This document shows positions 8,472 to 16,307 of a DNA stretch of 27,624 nucleotides, in pieces. Position 1 is the first letter of the stretch, and each line of letters opens with the position of its first letter. The DNA is from Microcaldota archaeon (GTDB lineage Archaea; Micrarchaeota; Micrarchaeia; Anstonellales; Anstonellaceae). The translations under genes were made by a program, and so were the position numbers. Location: assembly GCA_026413805.1 (NCBI GenBank), contig JAOAKE010000009.1:1-27624 (forward strand), in the 5' to 3' direction. The notes under the pieces were generated by a model. It ran no database searches, was not told the DNA's origin, and saw only the letters and a program-made list of their open reading frames with translations.

Positions 8472-8696
8472 CTACATCTCAGGGGAAGGGAGCTCTATTG
8501 CCTTTAGAAAGCCTTTTGCCTGCTGCTCATTTCCCTTATTAATATAGCAAATCTGTATCTTGTCCCATGTGTTCGGGGTAGCGTCCCAGGGAGGAATCCC
8601 AGCTAGGGCTTCCTTGAAGGCACTGAATTCTTCTGCCGATTTTCCGACCGGCTTTGCAGCAGGAGGGGATGGCGCAACTCTTTGGGCTTCTGCCAT
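8472..8696 (-). CDS. Small protein, 74 aa, possible single TPR-like hairpin
   Basis: A 74-residue ORF starting MAEAQRVAPSPPAAKPVGKS, then a short helical part ending WDKIQICYINKGNEQQAKGF plus LKAIELP. That last stretch resembles one TPR helix pair (W..I...Y...GN...A..F..AIEL.P). The N-terminal 18 residues are Pro/Ala-rich and probably disordered. The ATG at 8696 is preferred over an in-frame ATG at 8738 because a TATA box lies 20-29 bp upstream, as in a leaderless gene. It is divergent from the TPR gene at 8748 and uses the same TATA element. Function unknown. Confidence 0.6.
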   Translation of the reverse strand: MAEAQRVAPSPPAAKPVGKSAEEFSAFKEALAGIPPWDATPNTWDKIQICYINKGNEQQAKGFLKAIELPSPEM

Positions 8697-8715
8697 GCCT
8701 GCAAAATGCACTCTC

Positions 8716-8725
8716 AAATTTATAA
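8716..8725. promoter_or_regulatory. Shared bidirectional TATA box of two leaderless genes
   Basis: AAATTTATAA sits 20-29 bp before the ATG at 8696 (minus strand) and 23-32 bp before the ATG at 8748 (plus strand). Only 51 bp separate the two start codons and neither has a Shine-Dalgarno site. A single near-palindromic TATA element therefore seems to serve both directions. Confidence 0.6.
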
Positions 8726-8747
8726 TCTTTCCCAGCAAAATGCAATC

Positions 8748-9284
8748 ATGACGGACGAGCTGACAGAGCAGATGATTGGCAAAACAGAGCAGTTTATAGA
8801 AGAGAAGAAAGGGGACGAAGCCGTAGAAGAGGCAAGAGAGCTTGCCTCAATCGATCAAAAGGACGCCATTGTCTGGTTTGTAAAGGGAAAGGCGCATTAT
8901 ATTGATGGCCAGTTTGAAGAGGCGCTTTCTTCGTTTTCAAAGGCAGCCGAGCTTGACCGGGAAAATCCACAGATATGGCATATGATAGGCTATGCCCTCA
9001 TAACCCTGAACAGGCTGCAAGAGGCAGAGGAAGCGCTCAAATACGTAAAGGCAGTCAGCCCCTCAAACACCGAGGCGATATGCGCCCTTGGAATCTGCCA
9101 GGTAATGCAAAACAAGGCAGGCGAGGCGCGAGAAAACTTTGAAAAGGCCATCTCCCTTGACAAAAAAACCGCCATTTTGATGCTGGAGCACTTCCATGAA
9201 AAGTTCTTTTCTCCAAGCAAGGAAGTGGAGTCGCGCACCAAGGCACTGATTGAGCGAATCCTTGAAACAAGAAAACTGCTTTAG
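8748..9284 (+). CDS. TPR-repeat protein, 178 aa
   Basis: A soluble helical protein of 178 residues with about three to four TPR units. The clearest are DAIVWFVKGKAHYIDGQFEE (40-59) continuing ALSSFSKAAELD, then PQIWHMIGYALITLNRLQEA (75-94) continuing EEALKYVKAVSP, and a third with AICALGICQVMQNKAGEARE. TPRs mediate protein-protein contacts. The start MTDELTEQ at 8748 is chosen over an in-frame ATG at 8682 because that ATG lies upstream of the TATA box at 8716-8725 and inside the divergent gene. No signal peptide or enzyme motif. It converges on the OPT transporter with a 16-bp gap. Confidence 0.85.
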   Translation: MTDELTEQMIGKTEQFIEEKKGDEAVEEARELASIDQKDAIVWFVKGKAHYIDGQFEEALSSFSKAAELDRENPQIWHMIGYALITLNRLQEAEEALKYVKAVSPSNTEAICALGICQVMQNKAGEARENFEKAISLDKKTAILMLEHFHEKFFSPSKEVESRTKALIERILETRKLL

Positions 9285-9300
9285 CTATTTTACAATTAGG

Positions 9301-10887
9301 CTAGGCTCCTAAAAACTTGGCTGCGGCCAAAAGAACAAGCAGCGCCCCAACCAGCCCTTCCCCTGCAATAACGCCTCCTGCGACCAGCCGCCACTTTTCA
9401 GTTTGGCCTGCCTTGTCTGCAAGAAAGCGCAAAATGCCTCCTGCAAAAAGAGGAAGGGAAAGCTCAATTGGAACATAAAGCCCGATTCCAAAGGCAATGG
9501 GCGCTGAGGGCAGGTTGAGTTTGGCAGCAGCAAAGGTAAGCGCCACTCCAAGCAAAATGCCAATCTCAAGAGCAAGCGGCATGCCTTCAGAATGGACAAT
9601 TTCCTTTATTGCAGTTGCTTGTGGGGCAGGAAAGTCCATTGTCCCAAATCCAACAGAGGCAAAAGACAGCATGGTGGCTCCCATCACAAGCGAGGCAGAA
9701 AGAACGCCTGCTGCCTCGCCGGCAAGCTGGTGCATCGGGTTGGTCCCAAGCAGATGCCCTGTCTTGAAATCCTGCATGGCATCTCCGGCAATTCCTGCTG
9801 CTACGCACACCACAGCTGCAAGCAGGACAAGGTGGATTGCCCCAAAGCCAAATAGGTATTTTGCAGCAAGAAGCAAAATCAGGGCAAAAAGCTCCATCGG
9901 GTCAATGTTCATCTCGCCTGTTATCCTTGCGCCAACATAGGACATCAAAAATGCGCCAGCTATGGCGAGCAGGGCAAGTGGAAAAGACAGGTCAAAGGCA
10001 TAAGCCAAGATTACAGCAAAAAGGACCAGGATAAAGGTGCTTTTTCTCCCAAGCGGCGTAGATTTGTAATATGAAAAGAGGCTTTTGAAAGCTGGAAGGC
10101 CAACTAGGGCAAAATAAGCTATGGCAGCGCCCATCACCATTCCGGCCCCAACCGGCCTTGTTATCGCTGAGATCACCCCTGCTTTATCTGCAAAAAAACC
10201 AGCTGAAACAAAATAAGGGATTGCCAGAAAATAGCTCGCCACAGCGCCTAAAAACCAAATGAAGGTGAACCTTGCGCCTATCAAATACCCTCCAGCCAGC
10301 GGGATAAGGGAAATTGAGCTGCCAAGCGAGAACAGCTTGGATGCAGATGCCTTTAGCGACTCAAGGTTAATATACGAAGGAAAGAGGGAAAAAACGTCCC
10401 TTGCAACTGCAAATGCAGCCCCTGCCCCAAAGGCTGCAAAAAGCCTCTTGCGCTTAACTCCGGCACTGTCCCCGGCTTTTAAGATTGAGGCTGCGGCAGT
10501 GCCGTCTGGGTAAGGAAGCTTTTCTTTTACAATCATCTGCTGGCGAAGAGGGTAAATAAAGATAAGGGCAAGCAGGCCCCCAGAGATGCCGACAAGAACT
10601 ATGTCGCTTGCGCTTATTTCAAACCCCAACATAAAGGCTGCGGGTATAGTGAAAATAATGCCTGCTGCAAGAAGCCCGCCTGTTGAGGCAGTGGTTTGCA
10701 TCACATTTGTTTCGTGTATGCTTCTTCCGCCCAGCAGCTTGGCAAGCGCCATGCAGGCAACCGCGGTAGTTACCATCGGCCAGTAAACCCCGCCCACTTT
10801 CAAGCCTGCATAAGCGCTATAGAGGGCAACCAGCACTGAAAGAAGAGCGCCCAAGATTATGGCGCGCAAGGGGAATTTTTCAGCCAT
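9301..10887 (-). CDS. OPT-family oligopeptide/metal-chelate transporter
   Basis: A 528-residue polytopic membrane protein, almost entirely hydrophobic helices with short loops and no cleavable signal. The N-terminal layout (IILGALLSVLVALYSAYAGL then KVGGVYWPMVTTAVACMAL) and the loop with YPDGTAAASILKAGDSAG are typical of prokaryotic OPT (oligopeptide transporter) proteins, which import peptides or metal-siderophore complexes using an ion gradient. GTNPMHQLAGEAAGVLSASL is a further conserved-looking loop and helix. Substrate cannot be read from sequence. The ATG at 10887 lies 21-31 bp from a TATA box and has no Shine-Dalgarno, so it is probably leaderless. It is transcribed alone, away from tRNA-Cys. 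Confidence 0.88.
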   Translation of the reverse strand: MAEKFPLRAIILGALLSVLVALYSAYAGLKVGGVYWPMVTTAVACMALAKLLGGRSIHETNVMQTTASTGGLLAAGIIFTIPAAFMLGFEISASDIVLVGISGGLLALIFIYPLRQQMIVKEKLPYPDGTAAASILKAGDSAGVKRKRLFAAFGAGAAFAVARDVFSLFPSYINLESLKASASKLFSLGSSISLIPLAGGYLIGARFTFIWFLGAVASYFLAIPYFVSAGFFADKAGVISAITRPVGAGMVMGAAIAYFALVGLPAFKSLFSYYKSTPLGRKSTFILVLFAVILAYAFDLSFPLALLAIAGAFLMSYVGARITGEMNIDPMELFALILLLAAKYLFGFGAIHLVLLAAVVCVAAGIAGDAMQDFKTGHLLGTNPMHQLAGEAAGVLSASLVMGATMLSFASVGFGTMDFPAPQATAIKEIVHSEGMPLALEIGILLGVALTFAAAKLNLPSAPIAFGIGLYVPIELSLPLFAGGILRFLADKAGQTEKWRLVAGGVIAGEGLVGALLVLLAAAKFLGA

Positions 10888-10907
10888 CAGCCCTGATTCG
10901 AGTCGGA

Positions 10908-10918
10908 TTTATAAATAT
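10908..10918. promoter_or_regulatory. TATA box between the OPT transporter and tRNA-Cys
   Basis: TTTATAAATAT lies 21-31 bp before the OPT start codon on the minus strand and 29-39 bp before the first base of tRNA-Cys on the plus strand. Both distances suit archaeal TBP-directed initiation, so one near-symmetrical element may drive an mRNA and a tRNA in opposite directions. Confidence 0.6.
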
Positions 10919-10946
10919 CTTTTCCTAAAAAATTCGTCACTTGCCT

Positions 10947-11017
10947 GCCAGGTTGGCAGAGAGGCTATGCACCCCGCTGCAGACGGGGTTAGGGGGGTTC
11001 GATTCCCTCACCTGGCT
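10947..11017 (+). tRNA. tRNA-Cys (anticodon GCA)
   Basis: A complete 71-nt cloverleaf without encoded CCA. The acceptor stem GCCAGGT pairs with ACCTGGC; the D stem is GCA/TGC around AGAGGCT; the anticodon stem CCCCG/CGGGG encloses loop CTGCAGA, giving anticodon GCA (cysteine). The variable loop is TTAG, and the T stem GGGGG/CCCTC (one G-U pair) carries loop TTCGATT. The discriminator base is T73, as expected for tRNA-Cys. No intron is seen. It is followed within 20 bases by a 29-bp repeat. Confidence 0.95.
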
Positions 11018-11035
11018 AATTGCCTAAGAGGTTCG

Positions 11036-11064
11036 TTTCCTTTCAACAAGCTCCTTTGCCTTTG
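11036..11064 (+). repeat. Left copy of a perfect 29-bp direct repeat flanking the CARDB gene
   Basis: Begins TTTCCTTTCA and ends TTTGCCTTTG; it is identical base for base to 13820-13848, in the same orientation. It lies 19 bp after tRNA-Cys. Read on the minus strand it continues the transketolase C-terminal frame (KAKELVERK) but then gives RTS and a TAG stop at 11024-11026, so it looks like a detached alternative 3' end of the transketolase gene. Confidence 0.9.
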
Positions 11065-11112
11065 CAGGCCCGGCATTGCCCAGGCATGCAAAAACCCGCT
11101 TCCTGTGGTGCC

Positions 11113-11120
11113 TTTATATA
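11113..11120 (+). promoter_or_regulatory. TATA box of the CARDB-protein gene, with strong poly-G ribosome-binding site
   Basis: TTTATATA lies 38-45 bp before the ATG at 11158. Initiation about 25 bp downstream would leave a leader of roughly 15 bases that contains G7 at 11147-11153, a suitable anti-16S target 4 bp before the start. This makes it one of the leadered genes in a window where many look leaderless. Confidence 0.55.
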
Positions 11121-11157
11121 CCTGCTGTTGTAAAAAAGAAAATAATGGGGGGGTTTT

Positions 11158-13800
11158 ATGTCTAACCACTTGTTTTTAGCAGGACTACTGGCATCTATAG
11201 TTATCTTTGGCTCGGTCTTTGCAGTCGTTTCGCCCATTTCGCCTCAAGAGGGTCTGCTTGATCCTTTTTCTCTTGCATCGCCTGCTAAAAGTTCACCTGA
11301 CTTGAGAATCAGCGGGATAATATTGCCGGGTGGCTGGACTGGAAGCGTAACGGTTGGCGTGCCCTTCCAAGTTGGCATAATAACAAAAAACATAGGCGAT
11401 GACTCTGCCGGAGCATCCACCACCTATTACAGTTTTTCAGGCAGCAACGGCGCCTTTTCAATAGGCCCGCTTGCCCCGAATGCCACAAGCATAAATTACA
11501 CCAACCTGACCTGCACGCAGGCAGGAAATTTCAATTTGACTGTGGTCGCAGACTACTACAACACTGTGGAGGAAAGCAACGAAACGAACAACCAGGTTAA
11601 CCTGCCAATAACATGCCTGCCTCCAAAGCCGGACTTGGTAATCTTAAGCATCTCTGCCCCAGAAAATGCGACAGTGGGCACCCCATTCACTGCCAACATA
11701 ACCACCAAAAACATCGGCAACGGCTCAGCTGGTGCATCCACCACTTTCTACAATGCTTCAGGCAACACGGGCTCAATTTCAGTGGGCGCACTCAATCCAG
11801 GGGCAAGCCAGACCGACGCAGTTTCTATCACCTGCGCATCTGAAGGGATGATGTATATTACTGCAACTGCGGACTGGGGGGCCGTGGTAGACGAAAGCAA
11901 CGAAACGAACAATGCCAACCAGATAGCTGTGAACTGCCTGCCGCCGATGCCCGACCTCATAGTCTCAAATATAGATGGGCCATCAAGCGCGGTTGTTGGG
12001 CAGGGATTTGATGTTTCCATAACCACTAAAAACATAGGGGAAGCAGACGCAGGGATGTTTGAGACCACATACACTTTCCAAGGAACCAGCGCAGACCTCC
12101 ATTTTGACTCGCTTGGCGTTGGAAACGAGCGCACGGACATCGTAAGCCTATCATGCACAGAGGCAGGGAATTTCAGCATAACAGCAACTGCTGACTCATA
12201 TGAAGGAGTGCTTGAAAGCAACGAGGGCAACAACCAGCTAAGCCACAGCATAGAATGCTTGTCTGGCGCCCCCGACATTGTGATACCTACGATGAGCGTG
12301 CCGCAGACTGCCCTGAGGGGAGTGCCCTTTGATGTGTGGGTATTGAACTACAACAGCGGCAATGCTGCTGCCGCTCCTTTCTACACTGCCTTCATTTTCG
12401 GAAACAGCACAAAATATGCATTTGTGGAGAGCGGCTTGGCTCCTGGCGCAGGCTACTGGAAAAACGTAACTTTCACCTGCACGCAGGTAGGGTTTTTCAA
12501 TGTGACAGCGATTGCAGACTATAATGAAACCGTAAGCGAGAGCAACGAGGAAAACAACAACCAGACGTCTCAGATAGAGTGCCTGCCTGCGCCTGACTTG
12601 GTAATTTCGAGGATAGTTGCACCTGCGAATGTGACAGTTAACAAGAGCTTTGAGGTGCAGATAACCACAGAAAACATCGGAGATGCGCAAGCAGGCGCAT
12701 CCCAAATAAGCGTTTCCTTTGATGGAGGCAATCCAAAATACGCCCCTCTGCCTGCCATTGAGCCAGGCTTAAACTACACAAGCACAGTAAGCATAGCATG
12801 CACAAAACTTGGGCTGCAGAACCTGAATGCTGCGGCAGACTACTACGACAATGTGACTGAAAGCGACGAGACGAACAACCAATTGGTTGTCCAAGTTAAT
12901 TGTGTGCTTCCAACTGTCGAAGTGGCTTATGCTGATGGATGGAACATGGTGAGCCTGCCTGTTGCGGTTTCCAATAATTCCTCTTCTGCAATCTGGCCTG
13001 AAGGAATTTCCAGCCTGTTTGAGTTCTCAGCAACAGGTGGCTACAGGCCAGTAAGCGAAGCCCAGCCAGGCAAGGGTTACTGGATAAAGTTCAGTGGCGC
13101 CCACAATAAGAATTACACTGGATATGGGCTGCCTTACCTAAATTCCACTGTAAGCTACGGATGGAACATAATAGGGGGCCTGACTGAAACTGTCAATCTC
13201 TCAAGCATCAAGACCGAGCCTGCAGGCATAATCGCCTCTGACTTCTTTTGGTTTAATGGGGCAAACTATGAGAGAGTCACTACTGCGCTGCATCCCGGCA
13301 GAGGCTATTGGGTAAAGATGAGCCAGGCAGGAAGGCTAATACTGAATAATAGTGCGCTTTACAACCAAGAAATTCCAGCCAGCACAGCAGGCATGGGATA
13401 CATCAGCATTTCAGACAGCAAGAAAGCCAGCATGAGCGTTTATTTGGGAAGCTCTTCCAAGGCAGCCCTTCCTCCAATAATGTCGGGCTTTGACGCAAGG
13501 TATTCCACTGACACCTACATCGAGGCGCCTCCTGCCTCTGGCTCCAAAGACTACGAGATTAAAATCACTGCCAGCAACTATCCATTGAAAGTGGAGTGGA
13601 AGCTCAACAGCGGCTATGCATACACCCTATATTACACGAGCGGGGGGGTGCAGCAGAGCAAGCCAATTTCAGGCACAGGCAGCTTCCTGATATATGATTC
13701 CGCAGTAAAGAAACTTACCCTGCGCGTGACAAAGCAGGCGGGCGCAACAACGACAACAACACCAACTGCCTCCACAAAAATTACGCCTGCTGCGGACTAG
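11158..13800 (+). CDS. Secreted protein with five CARDB domains
   Basis: An 880-residue exported protein. Residues 1-24 are a signal peptide (LFLAGLLASIVIFGSVFAVV). Five CARDB-type beta-sandwich repeats start at about 47 (SPDLRISGI), 157 (KPDLVILSI), 265 (MPDLIVSNI), 370 (APDIVIPTM) and 478 (APDLVISRI). Most end in the family pattern DESNETNNQ followed by a strand and a Cys, so each repeat carries a Cys pair that may form a disulfide. From about 585 two GWN units, each with GK/RGYWIK/VK, form another domain, followed by a beta region and a Thr-rich tail. There is no C-terminal membrane helix, so it may be secreted or bound to the surface. N-glycosylation sequons are frequent. The gene lies between two 29-bp direct repeats and its stop is 4 bp from the transketolase stop. 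Confidence 0.9.
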   Translation: MSNHLFLAGLLASIVIFGSVFAVVSPISPQEGLLDPFSLASPAKSSPDLRISGIILPGGWTGSVTVGVPFQVGIITKNIGDDSAGASTTYYSFSGSNGAFSIGPLAPNATSINYTNLTCTQAGNFNLTVVADYYNTVEESNETNNQVNLPITCLPPKPDLVILSISAPENATVGTPFTANITTKNIGNGSAGASTTFYNASGNTGSISVGALNPGASQTDAVSITCASEGMMYITATADWGAVVDESNETNNANQIAVNCLPPMPDLIVSNIDGPSSAVVGQGFDVSITTKNIGEADAGMFETTYTFQGTSADLHFDSLGVGNERTDIVSLSCTEAGNFSITATADSYEGVLESNEGNNQLSHSIECLSGAPDIVIPTMSVPQTALRGVPFDVWVLNYNSGNAAAAPFYTAFIFGNSTKYAFVESGLAPGAGYWKNVTFTCTQVGFFNVTAIADYNETVSESNEENNNQTSQIECLPAPDLVISRIVAPANVTVNKSFEVQITTENIGDAQAGASQISVSFDGGNPKYAPLPAIEPGLNYTSTVSIACTKLGLQNLNAAADYYDNVTESDETNNQLVVQVNCVLPTVEVAYADGWNMVSLPVAVSNNSSSAIWPEGISSLFEFSATGGYRPVSEAQPGKGYWIKFSGAHNKNYTGYGLPYLNSTVSYGWNIIGGLTETVNLSSIKTEPAGIIASDFFWFNGANYERVTTALHPGRGYWVKMSQAGRLILNNSALYNQEIPASTAGMGYISISDSKKASMSVYLGSSSKAALPPIMSGFDARYSTDTYIEAPPASGSKDYEIKITASNYPLKVEWKLNSGYAYTLYYTSGGVQQSKPISGTGSFLIYDSAVKKLTLRVTKQAGATTTTTPTASTKITPAAD

Positions 13801-13804
13801 CTCT

Positions 13805-15811
13805 TTATTGCATTTTCTTTTTCCTTTCAACAAGCTCCTTTGCCTTTGTGGCTATGTGCTCTGCGGATAAGCCGAATTTCTTGACAAGCTCCCATGGTGC
13901 GCCAGACTCGCCGAATTCATCGTTCACCCCAATCATGTCAAATACGACTGCTTTTTGCTGCAAGGAGGGCTCGCAGAGGATGGCTGCAGCCACAAGGTTG
14001 CCCATCCCTCCCTTTTGGTGCTCCTCGCAGGTTAGGACTGCGCCTGTCTCTGCAGCAGCTGAAATGATTGCGCCCCTGTCAAGCGGCTTGATTGTTGAGA
14101 GGTTGATTACCCTGGCTGCAATCCCGAATTCCTCCTTTAAAATCCAGGCAGCCCGCATGGCTTCTGGCACTTCTGGCCCGCAGGCAATTATTGAAATGTC
14201 TTCTCCCTCGTTTTTTGCCTGGGTTGAAAGGGCAAAATCAAATGCATCTGTGAAATTTTCCCTTTCGCCCCTGTAATGGATTATTGTTGCAACGCCGAAT
14301 TTATACGGGGTAGACTCGCGGGTAACTACTGGCGTTGCTTCGCGGGCGTAGCGTATATATGCTGGCCCTGGGATTTCAATCATTGTGCGCGTCATCTTTT
14401 TTGTTTCCACTGCATCGCACGGGACCAGGAGGGCCATGTTAGGCAGGCCTGCAATTTGGAAAATCTCTTCAAGGGCTTGGTGGGTTGCGCCATCAGGCCC
14501 AACCGAAACGCCCCCGTGGGCGCCTGCAATTTTTACATTCCAGTTTCCATAGCAGACTGTTGTCCTGATTTGGTCAAGCGCCCTGCCAGCTGCAAATACG
14601 CCATAGGTTCCAAAAAAGGCAATTTTTCCTTCCTTTGCCAATCCTGCAGCAACGCATGTCCCTGACTGTTCTGCAATCCCCATTGAGAACCAGCGGTTTT
14701 TCCGCTCAGGCTTCTTTTCGTAGAACATGTTTATGCATATTGAGCCCGATATGTCTGCGCCAAGAGCAACTATGCGCGGGTCGTCATTCTCGGCAAGCTC
14801 CTCGCCAAATCCAAAGCGCGTGGGCTTCATTTCAACCCGCATGGTCGGTCCTGAGTTCCACCAATAATTCCTGCTGAACTTTGGCATGGAGGCCTCAACC
14901 TTCAAGTCAACCTCCTTCTGATATTGCTGCGCAAGCTGCATCATCTCGTCCTTTGGCAGGTATTCCACCCCGAGCTCGGCAAGCGCCTTGTCCAGCTCTT
15001 CTTTGTTAGGGGCCTTTCCATGCCATGCAGCCTGGTTCTCCATGAACGAAACCCCTTTGCCCTTCACCGTCTTTGCAATAATGACAGTAGGCTTTCCCTT
15101 TGTGCGCGCAGCCTCTTCAAAGGCAGAAATCAAAGCCTCCACATCGTGTCCATCGCAAACAATTACGTGCCACCCAAAAGCGCGATATTTTTCATCTATA
15201 GGGTCAATGTTCATTACTTCACGGGTCCAGCCGTCAATTTGCAGCTGGTTTTTATCCACTATGCCGACAAGGTTGTCCAGCTTGTAATGCCCTGCTGCCA
15301 TTGCTGCTTCCCAAATTTGGCCCTCCTGCTGCTCGCCATCTCCCATTATGCAATATACCCTGTAATCCTTGCCGTCAAGCTTGGCTGCAAGGGCATCGCC
15401 AACTGCAATGCTTAGCCCCTGCCCTAGCGAGCCGCAGGACACCTCAACCCCAACGCACTTTTTTCTGTCAGGGTGGCCCTGAAAGGGAGAACCGAGCTTT
15501 CGCAAAGTTGCCACTTCCTTGACCTCAAAATATCCGCAATAGCCAAGCGGCACATACCAGGCAGGCGCCTTGTGGCCTGCTGAAAAAAACAGCCTGTCCC
15601 TTCCCTCCCAATAAGGCTCATGGGGCTTGTGCCTCATCACCCGCAGGTAAAGGGTGGCAACAATGTCCATGCAAGAAAGGGTTCCACCTGAATGGCCTGA
15701 GCCTGCACAATAAAGCGAAATGAGGGCCAAGCCACGCATTTCTTGTGCAGCTTTTTTTATCTCTTCAGCCGAGTAGCTTTTTTCTGTGCCATCCCTGTTG
15801 ATTATGCCCAT
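13805..15811 (-). CDS. tkt: Transketolase, full-length single chain
   Basis: A 668-residue thiamine-diphosphate enzyme transferring two-carbon ketol units in the non-oxidative pentose phosphate pathway. Residues 1 to about 275 form the pyrophosphate-binding half: AGSGHSGGTLS (H40), FSAGHKAP (H80), the GDG motif at 157-159 with N188. Residues about 330-668 form the pyrimidine-binding half with the catalytic Glu in SMGIAEQSG (E381). Many archaea encode these halves as two genes; here they are joined. The ATG at 15811 has GGTGAG just upstream. It is the last gene of aminotransferase, gamma-CA-like, transketolase, 23 bp after the previous stop. The last codons overlap the right copy of the 29-bp repeat. 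Confidence 0.95.
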   Translation of the reverse strand: MGIINRDGTEKSYSAEEIKKAAQEMRGLALISLYCAGSGHSGGTLSCMDIVATLYLRVMRHKPHEPYWEGRDRLFFSAGHKAPAWYVPLGYCGYFEVKEVATLRKLGSPFQGHPDRKKCVGVEVSCGSLGQGLSIAVGDALAAKLDGKDYRVYCIMGDGEQQEGQIWEAAMAAGHYKLDNLVGIVDKNQLQIDGWTREVMNIDPIDEKYRAFGWHVIVCDGHDVEALISAFEEAARTKGKPTVIIAKTVKGKGVSFMENQAAWHGKAPNKEELDKALAELGVEYLPKDEMMQLAQQYQKEVDLKVEASMPKFSRNYWWNSGPTMRVEMKPTRFGFGEELAENDDPRIVALGADISGSICINMFYEKKPERKNRWFSMGIAEQSGTCVAAGLAKEGKIAFFGTYGVFAAGRALDQIRTTVCYGNWNVKIAGAHGGVSVGPDGATHQALEEIFQIAGLPNMALLVPCDAVETKKMTRTMIEIPGPAYIRYAREATPVVTRESTPYKFGVATIIHYRGERENFTDAFDFALSTQAKNEGEDISIIACGPEVPEAMRAAWILKEEFGIAARVINLSTIKPLDRGAIISAAAETGAVLTCEEHQKGGMGNLVAAAILCEPSLQQKAVVFDMIGVNDEFGESGAPWELVKKFGLSAEHIATKAKELVERKKKMQ
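13820..13848 (+). repeat. Right copy of the 29-bp direct repeat, inside the transketolase 3' end
   Basis: Identical to 11036-11064 and in the same orientation, start-to-start distance 2784 bp. On the minus strand it encodes KAKELVERK near the end of transketolase, which here finishes KKMQ and a stop. The bases outside the repeat differ immediately on both sides. It lies 20 bp after the CARDB stop codon. Confidence 0.9.
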
Positions 15812-15834
15812 ACTCTCACCAGCAAGCAGAAGAA

Positions 15835-16293
15835 TTAATCCTGCTTTCCCATTTTTGCAAGCTTTTCAAGATAATTTTCTGCTGATTTTTTTATCAGCTC
15901 AATGTCTTTTTCATTAACTTCCCGCAGCACCTTTGCAGGCACGCCGGCAACAAGGCTTTTGGGAGGAATTTCCGTGTTGCCTGTCACCACTGCCCCTGCT
16001 GCCACAATGCTCCACTCGCCAATCTTGCAGCCATCAAGCAAAGTAGCGTTCATGCCAATAAGCACATTGTCAGAGATTTGGCAGCCGTGTATTATTGCGC
16101 CGTGCCCTACGGTGACATTTTTGCCTATCTTTACGCCACTGCCATGAATTATGCAGCCCTCTTGGATGCTGGTGTTGTCCCCGATAGATACCTCTCCCTC
16201 GTCTGCTCGCACACAGGCAAAAGCCCCAACATATATGTTTTTTCCAAGCCTTGCCTTGGAATCCACTTCTGACTTCGGGTGGATGAAGCTCAA
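15835..16293 (-). CDS. Gamma-carbonic-anhydrase-like hexapeptide-repeat protein
   Basis: A 152-residue left-handed beta-helix protein of the gamma-carbonic anhydrase/YrdA/PaaY group. Hexapeptide repeats fill residues 10-120 (GKNIYVGAFACV, IGDNTSIQEGCIIHG, IGKNVTVGHGAIIHG, IGEWSIVAAGAVV). The three histidines H50, H64 and H69 have the spacing of the metal ligands in this family (the last two five apart). Family members are trimeric; some hydrate CO2, others have unknown roles or are acyltransferases, so activity is uncertain. The start is a TTG at 16293: an in-frame TGA lies 27 bp upstream and no ATG or GTG intervenes. It sits 14 bp after the aminotransferase stop and 23 bp before transketolase. 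Confidence 0.85.
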   Translation of the reverse strand: MSFIHPKSEVDSKARLGKNIYVGAFACVRADEGEVSIGDNTSIQEGCIIHGSGVKIGKNVTVGHGAIIHGCQISDNVLIGMNATLLDGCKIGEWSIVAAGAVVTGNTEIPPKSLVAGVPAKVLREVNEKDIELIKKSAENYLEKLAKMGKQD

Positions 16294-16307
16294 GCGATCG
16301 CCTTCCC

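Noticed and set aside
11146..11163. A mini-ORF (ATG GGG GGG TTT TAT GTC TAA) overlapping the CARDB start
   Set aside because: Five-residue peptide created by the poly-G ribosome-binding site; no independent signal of its own.
11018..13850. Classical integrative element at tRNA-Cys
   Set aside because: The 29-bp repeat does not overlap the tRNA sequence and no integrase is encoded between the copies, so a tRNA attachment site is not supported; only the repeat itself is reported.
16294..16301. GCGATCGC palindrome just before the TTG start of the gamma-CA-like gene
   Set aside because: An 8-bp palindrome alone is weak evidence for an operator; no second copy near another gene was noticed.
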